Shown: piece after piece, positions 8,894-16,973 of the stretch
Layout of the letters: the number at the start of each line of letters is the position of its first letter
Numbering within the stretch: the first letter of the stretch is position 1
Source: Pseudidiomarina marina
Lineage (GTDB): Bacteria > Pseudomonadota > Gammaproteobacteria > Enterobacterales > Alteromonadaceae
Assembly: GCF_003987045.1 (NCBI RefSeq)
Contig: NZ_PIPZ01000001.1
Span: forward strand, 1 to 64,000
DNA length: 64,000 nucleotides
Direction of reading: 5' to 3'
Notes under the pieces: model-generated
What the model saw: the letters and a program-made list of their open reading frames with translations, nothing else
Told to the model about the DNA's origin: nothing
Database searches by the model: none
Program-made: the position numbers and the translations under genes

Positions 8894-8913
8894 ATTATAA
8901 TGGTTTGCAAACC
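8894..8913 (-). promoter_or_regulatory. promoter -10 and palindromic operator candidate of the NSS transporter gene
   Basis: On the minus strand a TATAAT box (8894-8899) lies 24 bases before the start codon. Immediately upstream, where the -10/-35 spacer would be, sits the perfect 12-bp palindrome GGTTTGCAAACC (8902-8913). A dyad inside the spacer is a classical repressor position. The regulator is unknown, and the -35 region is weak. Confidence 0.5.
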
Positions 8914-8950
8914 GCACAATCCTAGCGCATGCGTTCATCGCCGGCAAGCA

Positions 8951-8991
8951 GACCAGACCAACCGCTAAAAATATGCGGTTTTAGTCTGGTC
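8951..8991 (-). terminator. hairpin after the ALDH3 gene
   Basis: GACCAGAC (8951-8958) pairs with GTCTGGTC (8984-8991), and inside it AACCGC pairs with GCGGTT. This gives a 14-bp stem with a small bulge. It starts 10 bases beyond the stop codon of the aldehyde dehydrogenase gene. No U-tract follows on the minus strand, so it may be a 3'-end stabilising hairpin rather than a classical intrinsic terminator. Confidence 0.6.
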
Positions 8992-9000
8992 ACGGGTCGA

Positions 9001-10374
9001 TTACGAGAACCAACGTAGTATTTTTTGCTTAAATGACGTGTATGGCGGGTACCGAAAATTTGGGTCAATAGCAAATGGTCTCGTCATTACCGATTTCATA
9101 TGGCTAAACGTATCAAAACCAAATTTACCGTGGTACCGGCCCATACCACTAGGTCCGACGCCACCAAACGGCAACTCTGGATTGAGCATAAACATCAAGG
9201 TGTCATTGTTACACTGGTTCCCCGCGTGAGTTTGTTCGGTGAGTTGTTGTAGTTGCCGTGCGGAATTACTAAAGCCGTAGAGAGCCAGAGGTTTATCTCG
9301 TTCTTGTATAAAGTTGATAGCTTCCGCCAGATTTTTAACTTTAAGAACCGGTAAAATAGGGCCAAAGATTTCTTCTTGCATGACCTTGCTGGCAGGGTCA
9401 ACGTCAGATAGAACAGTCGGCTGAATGTAACGGTCGTCTCCGTCAAACTCGCCACCAAACACAATTTGGCCGTCATTGAGATAAGTTTTAAGGCGATCAA
9501 AATGCTGACGATTAACAATTCGACCATAATCAGCTGAGTGTTGCGGATCATCTCCAAAAAAAGCTTCGCAGGATTGTTTTAACGCAGCGATAAACTCGTC
9601 ATGTTTTGCCTCATCCACCAAGACATAATCGGGAGCAATGCAGGTTTGGCCGGCATTTATCCATTTTCCCCACGCAATTCGTCGTGCTGCAACGCTGATA
9701 TTGGCATCGGCTAAAACCACAGCTGGGCTTTTTCCACCTAGCTCTAAAGTTACCGGGGTTAGATGTTCTGCAGCGGCATGCATAACAATCTTGCCCACGC
9801 GTCCACCACCTGTATACATAATGTGATCGAAACGATGTGTTAATAGCTCAGAGGCGACATCGGCGCCACCGGTGACAACATGAACAGCTTCTGGAGCCAG
9901 GTAATCAGGCAATAGGCGCTCAATAAGCTCTGCCGTTTTAGGTGATAACTCAGATGGCTTAACAACCACACAGTTACCTGCGGCAAGAGCAGCTACCAGA
10001 GGACTAAGGAGTAATTGTAGTGGATAGTTCCAAGCCCCAATAATAAGAACCACACCAAGAGGTTCTGGATGCAGATAACTTTTACCTGGCCACGCTAGCA
10101 GTGGCTGCCGTACGCGTTTTGGCTTCACCCACTGATTTAAATGATGCAGTGTATGCTTGATATCGCTTATTAGAAAACCTAGCTCGGTAAGCCAACCTTC
10201 AGCTGACGATTTCCCTAAATCTTCTTGTAACGCGTTTAGGAGTTCTTTTTCGTGCTCATCAAGCATCTGCTGCAATTTCTGGAGTTGCTCTTTGCGCCAC
10301 GCAACTGAGCGGGTCAAACCGCTATTGTAGGTGGTCCTCAATCGCTGCAAGCGTTGTTCTAACTGTTGTTTCAT
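9001..10374 (-). CDS. class 3 aldehyde dehydrogenase (fatty or aromatic aldehyde type)
   Basis: This NAD(P)+-dependent enzyme oxidises an aldehyde to the acid. At 457 residues it has the short N terminus and PWNY-like variant (GAWNYP, Asn116) of the ALDH3/coniferyl-aldehyde-dehydrogenase group. It has the general base in TLELGGKSP (Glu211), the catalytic cysteine in NAGQTC (Cys245) and the C-terminal PFGGVGPSGMG segment. The very C terminus (SFKQKILRWFS) is amphipathic and could touch the membrane, as in fatty aldehyde dehydrogenases; that is inference. The start overlaps the stop of the gabD-like gene (ATGA), so the two dehydrogenases are translationally coupled. Confidence 0.88.
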   Translation of the reverse strand: MKQQLEQRLQRLRTTYNSGLTRSVAWRKEQLQKLQQMLDEHEKELLNALQEDLGKSSAEGWLTELGFLISDIKHTLHHLNQWVKPKRVRQPLLAWPGKSYLHPEPLGVVLIIGAWNYPLQLLLSPLVAALAAGNCVVVKPSELSPKTAELIERLLPDYLAPEAVHVVTGGADVASELLTHRFDHIMYTGGGRVGKIVMHAAAEHLTPVTLELGGKSPAVVLADANISVAARRIAWGKWINAGQTCIAPDYVLVDEAKHDEFIAALKQSCEAFFGDDPQHSADYGRIVNRQHFDRLKTYLNDGQIVFGGEFDGDDRYIQPTVLSDVDPASKVMQEEIFGPILPVLKVKNLAEAINFIQERDKPLALYGFSNSARQLQQLTEQTHAGNQCNNDTLMFMLNPELPFGGVGPSGMGRYHGKFGFDTFSHMKSVMTRPFAIDPNFRYPPYTSFKQKILRWFS

Positions 10375-11828
10375 GCAAAGCCGCCTAAGGTGATGTTCTT
10401 AGTTTCTTGGTATTCGGCCAAGCCATAGCGAGAGCCCTCACGGCCAATACCGGATTCTTTCACGCCGCCAAAAGCATTGTACGCGTGAGAAATTGCGCCG
10501 GCATTAATCCCTAACATGCCACATTCAAGTTGTTCACTGACGCGTTGAATGCGAGTGTAATCTTGAGCGCAAAAATAACCGGCTAGACCAAACGGTGTAT
10601 CATTTGCGCGCGCGATGCCTTGCGCCTCATCGGTAAATTTTTGTACGGCAATAACCGGGCCAAATATTTCTTCTTGTGCAATACGCATTGCCGGCGTTAT
10701 CTCAGTGATTAAAGTAGGGGCGTAGAATAACTCACCCAGTTCTGTTAGAACTTTGCCGCCGGTGACAAGTTTAGCGCCATGCTGCTGCGCATCTTTAAGC
10801 AATTCTTCAACTTTGTCTATTGCAGCAGAGTTAATCAGGGGACCATAGTCCACTTCTTCTGCATCGCCAGGAGCAACTTTGATTGTTGCCAATGAGCTCT
10901 GTAATTTTTCAATGAATGCTTCGTGCACGGTTTCTTGCACTAAAACACGATTGGCGCTAATGCAGGTTTGGCCTGCATTACGGAATTTGCATGCAATTAG
11001 TTCGCGAACTGCCACATCAATATCAGCATCGTCAAATACAATGAATGGTGCATTGCCTCCTAACTCAAGTGAAACTTTTTTCATGGTTTGCGCACACTGT
11101 TCCATTAGTGCTTTACCGACTGCAGTTGAGCCGGTAAAGGTAAATTTCTTAACACGAGGATGTTGAGTGAATACTTCGCCAACTTCTTTTGACTGTGTTG
11201 TTGGCACAAAATTAATTACGCCATCCGGAATGCCTACTTCACTAGCAAGTTGCGCAAGTGCTAGTGCTGAAAGCGGCGTTAGTTGTGGTGGCTTAACAAC
11301 AATTGTGCAACCTGCAGCAAGGGCGGGAGCAACCTTTCGCGTAATCATCGCATTGGGGAAGTTCCACGGCGTGATGGCAGCACATACGCCAATCGGTTGC
11401 TTGATAATCCAACTGCGTTTGTCGTTTGCACTAACGGGCAAAATATCTCCGTAACAACGTTCAGCTTCACCAGCGAACCAATCCACGAAGCTGGCGCCAT
11501 ATTCTATCTCTCCGATGGCTTCGGCAATCGGTTTGCCTTGCTCAGCACTCATTAATTCACCAAGTGCTTGTTTATTATCGAGCATGCTTTGATACCAGCG
11601 GCGCAACAGGTCAGCTCGCTGTTTCGGGGTTTTTTCACGCCAATGCTTCAAGGCTTTATGAGCAGCCTCCACTGCGCGTTCAGCCATGGTTGCGTCGCCG
11701 TCAGCAACCTCAGCGATAGTCTCTCCAGTGGCTGGGTTGGTCACTTCGAAGCGTTTATCGGTTGGTATCCAATGACCATCAATGAAAGCATTGGTTTGAA
11801 CGAGTGAACGCATGGTATGTGTTGACAT
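10371..11828 (-). CDS. gabD: NAD(P)-dependent succinate-semialdehyde dehydrogenase-type aldehyde dehydrogenase
   Basis: It probably oxidises succinate semialdehyde to succinate, the last step of GABA and polyamine breakdown; other short semialdehydes are possible. The 485 residues show PWNFP (Asn156), the cofactor loop FTGSTAVGK (about 231-239), the base in LELGG (Glu255) and the nucleophile in NAGQTC (Cys289). The start at 11828 is chosen because GGGAG lies 5 bases upstream; a TTG at 11840 would swallow that site. The next gene overlaps by 4 bases. No GABA transaminase gene is nearby, so the GabD assignment rests on similarity alone. Confidence 0.85.
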   Translation of the reverse strand: MSTHTMRSLVQTNAFIDGHWIPTDKRFEVTNPATGETIAEVADGDATMAERAVEAAHKALKHWREKTPKQRADLLRRWYQSMLDNKQALGELMSAEQGKPIAEAIGEIEYGASFVDWFAGEAERCYGDILPVSANDKRSWIIKQPIGVCAAITPWNFPNAMITRKVAPALAAGCTIVVKPPQLTPLSALALAQLASEVGIPDGVINFVPTTQSKEVGEVFTQHPRVKKFTFTGSTAVGKALMEQCAQTMKKVSLELGGNAPFIVFDDADIDVAVRELIACKFRNAGQTCISANRVLVQETVHEAFIEKLQSSLATIKVAPGDAEEVDYGPLINSAAIDKVEELLKDAQQHGAKLVTGGKVLTELGELFYAPTLITEITPAMRIAQEEIFGPVIAVQKFTDEAQGIARANDTPFGLAGYFCAQDYTRIQRVSEQLECGMLGINAGAISHAYNAFGGVKESGIGREGSRYGLAEYQETKNITLGGFA

Positions 11829-11899
11829 GACTACTCCCAATTTTTGAATGTATAACTCAGTATTAGGCTTATACGTCAGAACTTCAATGCTAGTTTACC

Positions 11900-11928
11900 T
11901 TGTGTTTATTTAACAATTAGCGTATAGT
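11900..11928 (+). promoter_or_regulatory. sigma-70 promoter of deaD
   Basis: TTGTGT (11900-11905) and TATAGT (11923-11928) are separated by exactly 17 bp. Transcription would start near 11935, leaving an untranslated leader of about 150 bases. Long structured leaders are typical of cold-shock helicase genes. The divergent gabD-like gene starts about 70 bases to the left. Confidence 0.6.
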
Positions 11929-11969
11929 TCGCCGCCTCAGGGTCATTACCGCTATTGATGGGAGCGGAC

Positions 11970-11993
11970 TTACCCCTGAATATGCTGGGGTAA
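11970..11993 (+). promoter_or_regulatory. hairpin in deaD leader
   Basis: TTACCCC (11970-11976) and GGGGTAA (11987-11993) form a 7-bp stem with a 10-base loop inside the predicted leader. A start-stop pair ATGTGA (12075-12080) also lies 7 bases before the deaD ATG. Both could tune expression by temperature or ribosome state; this is inference. Confidence 0.45.
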
Positions 11994-12087
11994 ACAGCGC
12001 CTAAATTCCTGCCAGAGTGTTCATCGTGTTCTGTAGCTGGGCGTATATCCCCCTTATATATGCAATACAGAAACATGTGAGAAAAAT

Positions 12088-13932
12088 ATGTCTGAAGTAA
12101 TGACTGGCCAATCGTTTGCCGATCTGGCCCTGCCTGCTGTTGTGCTTAAACAGCTAGAAAAAATGAATTTCACCCAACCGACGCCAATTCAGTTACAAGC
12201 AATTCCTGCCCTGATTGAAGGCAAGAACGTGCTTGGCGAAGCGCAAACCGGTACCGGTAAAACGGCTGCGTTTGGTTTGCCAGGTTTGTCTGCAATTGAT
12301 ACCAAAGAACGCGCGACACAGATGTTGGTGGTTGCACCGACTCGTGAGCTGGCGATTCAAGTTGCTGAAGCTGTAGCAGAATTCGGACAGCAAATGCGCG
12401 GTCTTGAAGTGGCTACCGTTTATGGTGGCGCAGCTTTTGGTCCACAAATTAAAGCGTTACGCGGCGGTGCTCATGTTGTTGTGGGAACGCCAGGTCGTTT
12501 ACTCGATTTATTAAACAAAGGCGTTTTGAACTTAAGCGCTTTGCGTTTAGCGGTGCTTGATGAAGCCGATGAAATGCTCAACATGGGCTTCATTGACGAT
12601 ATCGAAACCATCATGGGCGCAGTGCCGAACACAGCACAGCGCGCGTTATTCTCGGCGACCATGCCTCCGGCAATTCGTAAATTAGCGAAGACTTTCCTTG
12701 TTACCGAAGCGGGTGAGCAACCGTTAAATATTCAAATTGCAGCCATTGAGAAAGCGAAGGCGACGATTCGTCAACGCGCGTGGTTAGTGCGTGGCTTGAG
12801 TAAAATGCAAGCGTTAACGCGTTTGCTCGAAACCTTAGAGTATCAGCGCGTATTGATTTTCGTACGTACGCGTTCAGACACCATGGATGTTACTGAGCAA
12901 CTGCAAGCATCTGGTTTTAAAGCGTCTCCATTAAGTGGTGACTTGAACCAAGCACAGCGCGAGCAAACTGTGGCGCAATTGCGTAGCGGTCGTATCGAAA
13001 TCTTAGTAGCAACGGATGTGGTAGCGCGTGGTCTTGACGTGCCAGAAATCACGCACGTTGTGAACTATGATTTACCAGGCGATAGCGAATCTTATGTTCA
13101 CCGAATTGGTCGTACCGGCCGTGCCGGACGTAGTGGTGAAGCGATTTTGTTCTATCGCAACAAAGAAAAGCATTTGCTTCGCACCTATGAGCGCTTAACC
13201 AACGGAACTATTGAATACTTTGAAGTTCCGAATGCGAAAGAATTGAGTGCGCATCGCCAACAGAAACTGCAAGAGCAAATCGTAACGACGGTTGCTGGTG
13301 GTCAATTTAACCAATTGAACGAAATCATTGCCAAAATGCAAGCTGATACGGGTTTGTCGGCAGAGCAAATTGCTGCCGCTTTGTTAGCTCAGCAAAACTT
13401 GCAGCGTCCGTTGATTGTTGCGGATGATCCGGCGCCACGTAAATTTGAAGAACGTACTGAACGTCGTGGTAAACGTGATGCTCGTGATAGCCGCGATAGC
13501 CGCGATAGCCGCGATAGTCGTGATGGTCGCGAAAAACGCAGCTCTCGAGATCGTCGTGATGCGAACGTTGAGTTTGACACTTATCGCATTCAAGTTGGTC
13601 GTGAGCACGGTGCTCGTCCACAAGATATCGTTGGTGCCATTGCGAACGAAGCTGATATGGATAGCCGTTTTATCGGTCAAATTCAGTTATTTGACGGCCA
13701 TAGCTTGGTTGAGCTACCAAAAGGCATGCCGACAGCTGTTGTGCGCGTATTACAACGTGCGCGTGTACGTCAACAACAGATGGGCCTCGAGTTAGCTCCA
13801 GGTGAGCAAATTACTCGTCGTCCACGTCCACCTGCCGGCGAACGTCCACCGTTTAAAGGTGCGCAACGTCGTGGTGATAATAAAGGCGGACGCGGTAATC
13901 CAGGCGAACGTCGCGCGCGTCGCGCTCAGTAA
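12088..13932 (+). CDS. deaD: ATP-dependent DEAD-box RNA helicase DeaD/CsdA
   Basis: DeaD unwinds RNA during ribosome assembly and mRNA decay in the cold. Motifs appear in order across 614 residues: the Q motif near 32-37 (TPIQLQAIP), AQTGTGKT (52-59), PTRELA (84-89), TPGR, DEAD (158-161), SATMP, then the second RecA domain with VATDVVARGLDVP and HRIGRTGRAGR. A low-complexity Arg-Asp-Ser linker (about 463-493) follows, then the DbpA-type RNA-binding domain (about 495-565) and a basic Arg/Gly/Pro tail. The domain order equals E. coli CsdA (629 residues). It stands alone with its own promoter and leader. Confidence 0.95.
   Translation: MSEVMTGQSFADLALPAVVLKQLEKMNFTQPTPIQLQAIPALIEGKNVLGEAQTGTGKTAAFGLPGLSAIDTKERATQMLVVAPTRELAIQVAEAVAEFGQQMRGLEVATVYGGAAFGPQIKALRGGAHVVVGTPGRLLDLLNKGVLNLSALRLAVLDEADEMLNMGFIDDIETIMGAVPNTAQRALFSATMPPAIRKLAKTFLVTEAGEQPLNIQIAAIEKAKATIRQRAWLVRGLSKMQALTRLLETLEYQRVLIFVRTRSDTMDVTEQLQASGFKASPLSGDLNQAQREQTVAQLRSGRIEILVATDVVARGLDVPEITHVVNYDLPGDSESYVHRIGRTGRAGRSGEAILFYRNKEKHLLRTYERLTNGTIEYFEVPNAKELSAHRQQKLQEQIVTTVAGGQFNQLNEIIAKMQADTGLSAEQIAAALLAQQNLQRPLIVADDPAPRKFEERTERRGKRDARDSRDSRDSRDSRDGREKRSSRDRRDANVEFDTYRIQVGREHGARPQDIVGAIANEADMDSRFIGQIQLFDGHSLVELPKGMPTAVVRVLQRARVRQQQMGLELAPGEQITRRPRPPAGERPPFKGAQRRGDNKGGRGNPGERRARRAQ
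13474..13527 (+). repeat. 9-bp tandem repeat inside deaD
   Basis: Six consecutive 9-base units of the form CGY-GAT-RSY encode RDA-RDS-RDS-RDS-RDS-RDG in the linker of DeaD. Three central copies are identical at the base level, so copy number could change by slippage without breaking the frame. Confidence 0.9.
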
Positions 13933-13935
13933 GTG

Positions 13936-14469
13936 TTATTGATATCCGGCCTGATGGTTCACTCGAATCATCAGGCTGGTGTCATACCCCCAAGCCTCAG
14001 CTTTCTTCATTATTTCCTCAAGTTCGCTTTCTGGTACATTTGGTGTACGTGAGAGCACCCAAAAATAATCATGGCTATCGCTCGTAATGACCGCCAATGA
14101 GTATTCTCCAGCGTCATTTGTTTGCAATTCACTAATGTAGTAACCACCATAAAATGGCCAAAAGAATGTTACTTTATACATGGCCGTATCGACAGGCTTG
14201 GCAAGGCCAATTGCTGTTTCCCATTCACCAAGCTCGGTATTGTAGCCGCGGTTAGTGACTTCAATGGTACCGTCCTGATTGAGCCGATATTCAGCTGTAA
14301 CACGTTCTAATCCTTCTTCAAAGCTATGTGGTAAGCGAACAATTTCGTGCCATGTGCCTAGGTATTTCGTCGCTTCAAACTTATCAATTACCGGAGCCAC
14401 CGGTGTTGGATTGCTGCTACAACCGACGATATAAAAACTGGTGAGTAAGATAACTATAAATCTGCTCAT
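13936..14469 (-). CDS. blc: outer-membrane lipocalin (lipoprotein)
   Basis: A bacterial lipocalin anchored by lipid and thought to bind or move lipids such as lysophospholipids under membrane stress. The 177-residue precursor has a signal peptide ending in the lipobox YIVGC (Cys17). Then comes the lipocalin signature YLGTWHEI (about 35-42), the YRLNQDGTIEV strand and the VLSRTP segment of the C-terminal strands. Residue +2 is Ser, which predicts outer-membrane sorting. It is followed on the same strand by nothing and preceded by the photolyase gene with a 34-base gap, so a shared transcript is likely. Lipocalin and photolyase genes are often neighbours in marine gammaproteobacteria. Confidence 0.92.
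   Translation of the reverse strand: MSRFIVILLTSFYIVGCSSNPTPVAPVIDKFEATKYLGTWHEIVRLPHSFEEGLERVTAEYRLNQDGTIEVTNRGYNTELGEWETAIGLAKPVDTAMYKVTFFWPFYGGYYISELQTNDAGEYSLAVITSDSHDYFWVLSRTPNVPESELEEIMKKAEAWGYDTSLMIRVNHQAGYQ
13949..13976. repeat. convergent-junction hairpin (deaD/blc)
   Basis: GCCTGATGGTT (13949-13959) pairs with AATCATCAGGC (13966-13976): 11 bp including one G-U, with a 6-base loop. It lies 16 bases past the deaD stop and within the last codons of blc. There is no U-tract on either strand. Confidence 0.7.
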
Positions 14470-14503
14470 ATTTTTTCCTTTTTAGCGTTTCTATCAACTC
14501 CGT

Positions 14504-16105
14504 TTATAACGAATCAATTTGGTTTAAGTACAAGCGCGCTTGCTCCAATAGTTCTTGCTTATCTGTCTTATCTCGTTTATCCCATTGGCTTAAGATTAAT
14601 CCCAATCTCGCATTCTTGCTAAGTTGCTCGTAATGAGAATCTATAAAATGCCAATACAGACTGTTGAAAGGGCATGAATTTGTGCCGACACGTTGATTGA
14701 CGTCATAGTGACAATGCTGACAGTAATTCGACATTTTATTGATGTAAGAACCGCTCGATACATAGGGTTTGGTGGCAAGAACTCCACCATCAGCAAATTG
14801 ACTCATGCCGCGTGTATTTGGCAACTCGACCCACTGCAAGGCGTCGATATAAATTCCTAAATACCAAGCGTCGACCTCGTCAGGGTTCACGTTCGCAAGC
14901 AGTGCAAAATTGCCAGTAATCATTAACCGTTGAATGTGGTGTGCATAGCTAAATTCAAGCGATTGCTGAATACTTTTTGCCATGCACAGCATGTGTGTTT
15001 TGCCGGTCCAGTAATAACTTGGCAAAGGGGCTTTGTTTTCAAAAAAGTTGGTGGTGGAATAGTCAGGCATGTGATGCCAGTAAATAGCCCGAATAAACTC
15101 TCGCCAACCAATGATCTGACGTACAAATCCCTCAATTTGTGCGATGTTTATTCGAGATGAATTGTTCTGCCAATAGGAAATTGCTTTCTCGACAACTTCG
15201 CGAGGACTGAGCATTTTGGTATTTAGTGAAAATGACAAACGCGCATGAAAAAGCGACCAATACTCCGTGTGCATAGCATCTTGATAGCGTCCAAAATTTT
15301 CTAGTAGGTTTTCCACGAAAAAGTCGAGTAGTTGCCTCGATTCGAGCCGTGATGTTGGCCAAATGAATCGCTGCGGTTCAATGTCACCGATGGTTTCAAC
15401 GCCTGCTTTTTTCAACATAGCGATAATGTCGCTTACGTTATGGGAAAACAATAATGGTTTGGCAACATCTTGTTGATTGGGCAGTTTGTTACGATTGTCT
15501 TTATCAAAATTCCATTTACCACCTATTGGTTTATCGTTTTCCATGAGGTAGCCAGTTTGTTGGCGAACCCGGCGGTAGAACGATTCCATTAAGAAGTTTT
15601 CTTTACCTGGGAACCAGTCATTTAACACACTGCGTTGAGTTAAGAAGTGCTCACTGTCATACCATTGCACTTCAACCGACTGCTGCCCAGCCCAAGCTTG
15701 TAGGTACTCATCAACACGATACTCATCGGGTTGTTGGAGCTGAACTTGTCGTGTACGAGGAAGACGCTGAAGCAGCGCGGATAAGTTTTTGGTAACACTC
15801 TGACGGTTGTTCGGATCATCTAGTGATAGGTAACAAACGTGATGTCCAGCCGCGCTTAATGCTTGCGCGAAATGACGCATCGCAGCGAAGAACCCAACAA
15901 TTTTCTGAATGTGGTGTTTGGCGTAGTCGGTTTCTTCGCGTACTTCCATCAGTACGAATAGTCGATTGCGATCAATCGTTTTAAACCAGCTATGACCAGC
16001 ATTCAATTGATCACCTAAAACAAGTGCTAAGGTGGTAATTGAATCATTTGGTAGGCGATTAAAACTGATATCACCAAAAGATAAGGACGACGAATGAGTG
16101 GCCAT
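14504..16105 (-). CDS. phrB: Fe-S bacterial (6-4) photolyase / cryptochrome (FeS-BCP family)
   Basis: This light-driven flavoprotein repairs (6-4) pyrimidine photoproducts, or acts as a photoreceptor. The N terminus (LALVLGDQLN, about 27-36) is the family hallmark. Four cysteines, Cys374, Cys462, Cys465 and Cys478, have the same spacing (88, 3, 13) that I recall for the [4Fe-4S] ligands of Agrobacterium PhrB, which strongly supports this family over CPD photolyases. The catalytic part includes the GWREFIRAIYWHHMP region. At 533 residues it is slightly longer than usual because of about 20 extra N-terminal residues. No clear ribosome-binding site precedes the ATG. The gene sits upstream of blc on the same strand. 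Confidence 0.93.
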   Translation of the reverse strand: MATHSSSLSFGDISFNRLPNDSITTLALVLGDQLNAGHSWFKTIDRNRLFVLMEVREETDYAKHHIQKIVGFFAAMRHFAQALSAAGHHVCYLSLDDPNNRQSVTKNLSALLQRLPRTRQVQLQQPDEYRVDEYLQAWAGQQSVEVQWYDSEHFLTQRSVLNDWFPGKENFLMESFYRRVRQQTGYLMENDKPIGGKWNFDKDNRNKLPNQQDVAKPLLFSHNVSDIIAMLKKAGVETIGDIEPQRFIWPTSRLESRQLLDFFVENLLENFGRYQDAMHTEYWSLFHARLSFSLNTKMLSPREVVEKAISYWQNNSSRINIAQIEGFVRQIIGWREFIRAIYWHHMPDYSTTNFFENKAPLPSYYWTGKTHMLCMAKSIQQSLEFSYAHHIQRLMITGNFALLANVNPDEVDAWYLGIYIDALQWVELPNTRGMSQFADGGVLATKPYVSSGSYINKMSNYCQHCHYDVNQRVGTNSCPFNSLYWHFIDSHYEQLSKNARLGLILSQWDKRDKTDKQELLEQARLYLNQIDSL

Positions 16106-16137
16106 CTGTTAAATCTACGCTAAGTTATAGGGAATCA

Positions 16138-16160
16138 ATGCTAAATACGTGTTTTAGCAT
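16138..16160. promoter_or_regulatory. inverted repeat between divergent phrB and glycosyltransferase gene
   Basis: ATGCTAAA (16138-16145) and TTTAGCAT (16153-16160) form a perfect 8-bp inverted repeat with a 7-base spacer. It lies in the 121-base divergent intergenic region. It could be an operator for either gene. No regulator gene is adjacent. Confidence 0.4.
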
Positions 16161-16226
16161 AGCGAGATCACCGAAAATTTGGCATTATGCGTCTATTAAA
16201 TTAGTTAACCCTCAGGCAGGAACATC

Positions 16227-16967
16227 ATGCAGCCAGTTAATATTATTTGTATCAAGTGGGGCAACAAGTACGGCTCTGACTATGTCAATACACTGTACTC
16301 AATGGTGAGTCGCAATATTTCATTGCCATACCGTTTTGTATGCTTCACAGATGACGCAGAAGGAATTCGCGACGAGGTTGAAGTAAAGCCAATTCCAGAA
16401 ATCGGATTTGAAGATTTTGACCAGCGTAAACCATGGACATTCGCCCACGGCTGGTTGAAATTGACCTGTTTCGCGAATCCACTTTACGATTTACAAGGGC
16501 CAACGTTGTTCTTGGATCTTGATATTGTCATTGTAGGAAGCTTGGATGAGTTCTTTGAGCCAGAAGGCGAGTTTTTGGTAATTAAAGAATGGGATAAATC
16601 CGATGCTACCGGAAATACCTCGGTATTTCGTTTTAATATTGGTGCTCATGTTGATGCTCTAGAACATCTGAAAGCAGATCCAGTTGGCTCACGTAAAGAT
16701 GTTCGCAATGAGCAGGAATTCATTACGCAGTTTGTTGCGCGTCAGGGAAAATTAAAATATTGGCCAGCGCAATGGTGTCGCAGTTTCAAACGTCATTGTC
16801 TACGTCCATTCCCATTGAGTTTCTTTCAACAGCCACGCATTCCTGAGGGCGCCAAGGTAATCATTTTCCATGGTCGCCCACATCCTGACGATGCGATAGC
16901 TGGACGCAGTGGTAAATGGTACCGCAAGGTACTTCCTACAACATGGATCAAAGAGTACTGGCGTTAA
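16227..16967 (+). CDS. putative GT-A-type glycosyltransferase next to Kdo genes
   Basis: The family is not firmly recognised. The 246-residue protein has a GT-A-like layout: an N-terminal strand VNIICIKWG, then YRFVCFTDD, and the acidic metal/nucleotide-sugar motif LFLDLDIVIVG (about 93-103; DLD acting as DxD). A conserved NEQEFI and a C-terminal FHGRPHP follow. It has no signal peptide or membrane helix, so it should be cytoplasmic. The ribosome-binding site AGGAA precedes the ATG. It lies 6 bases upstream of the Kdo transferase-kinase gene, so a role in LPS inner-core or another surface glycan is likely by context only. Confidence 0.7.
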   Translation: MQPVNIICIKWGNKYGSDYVNTLYSMVSRNISLPYRFVCFTDDAEGIRDEVEVKPIPEIGFEDFDQRKPWTFAHGWLKLTCFANPLYDLQGPTLFLDLDIVIVGSLDEFFEPEGEFLVIKEWDKSDATGNTSVFRFNIGAHVDALEHLKADPVGSRKDVRNEQEFITQFVARQGKLKYWPAQWCRSFKRHCLRPFPLSFFQQPRIPEGAKVIIFHGRPHPDDAIAGRSGKWYRKVLPTTWIKEYWR

Positions 16968-16973
16968 GCGCTA

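Noticed and set aside
13474-13527. Possible CRISPR-like or mobile repeat
   Set aside because: Units are in frame, without spacers, and code for an Arg-Asp-Ser linker.
13325-13795. Several overlapping frames on both strands across the deaD linker
   Set aside because: They arise from the 9-bp repeat, which lacks stop codons in all frames.
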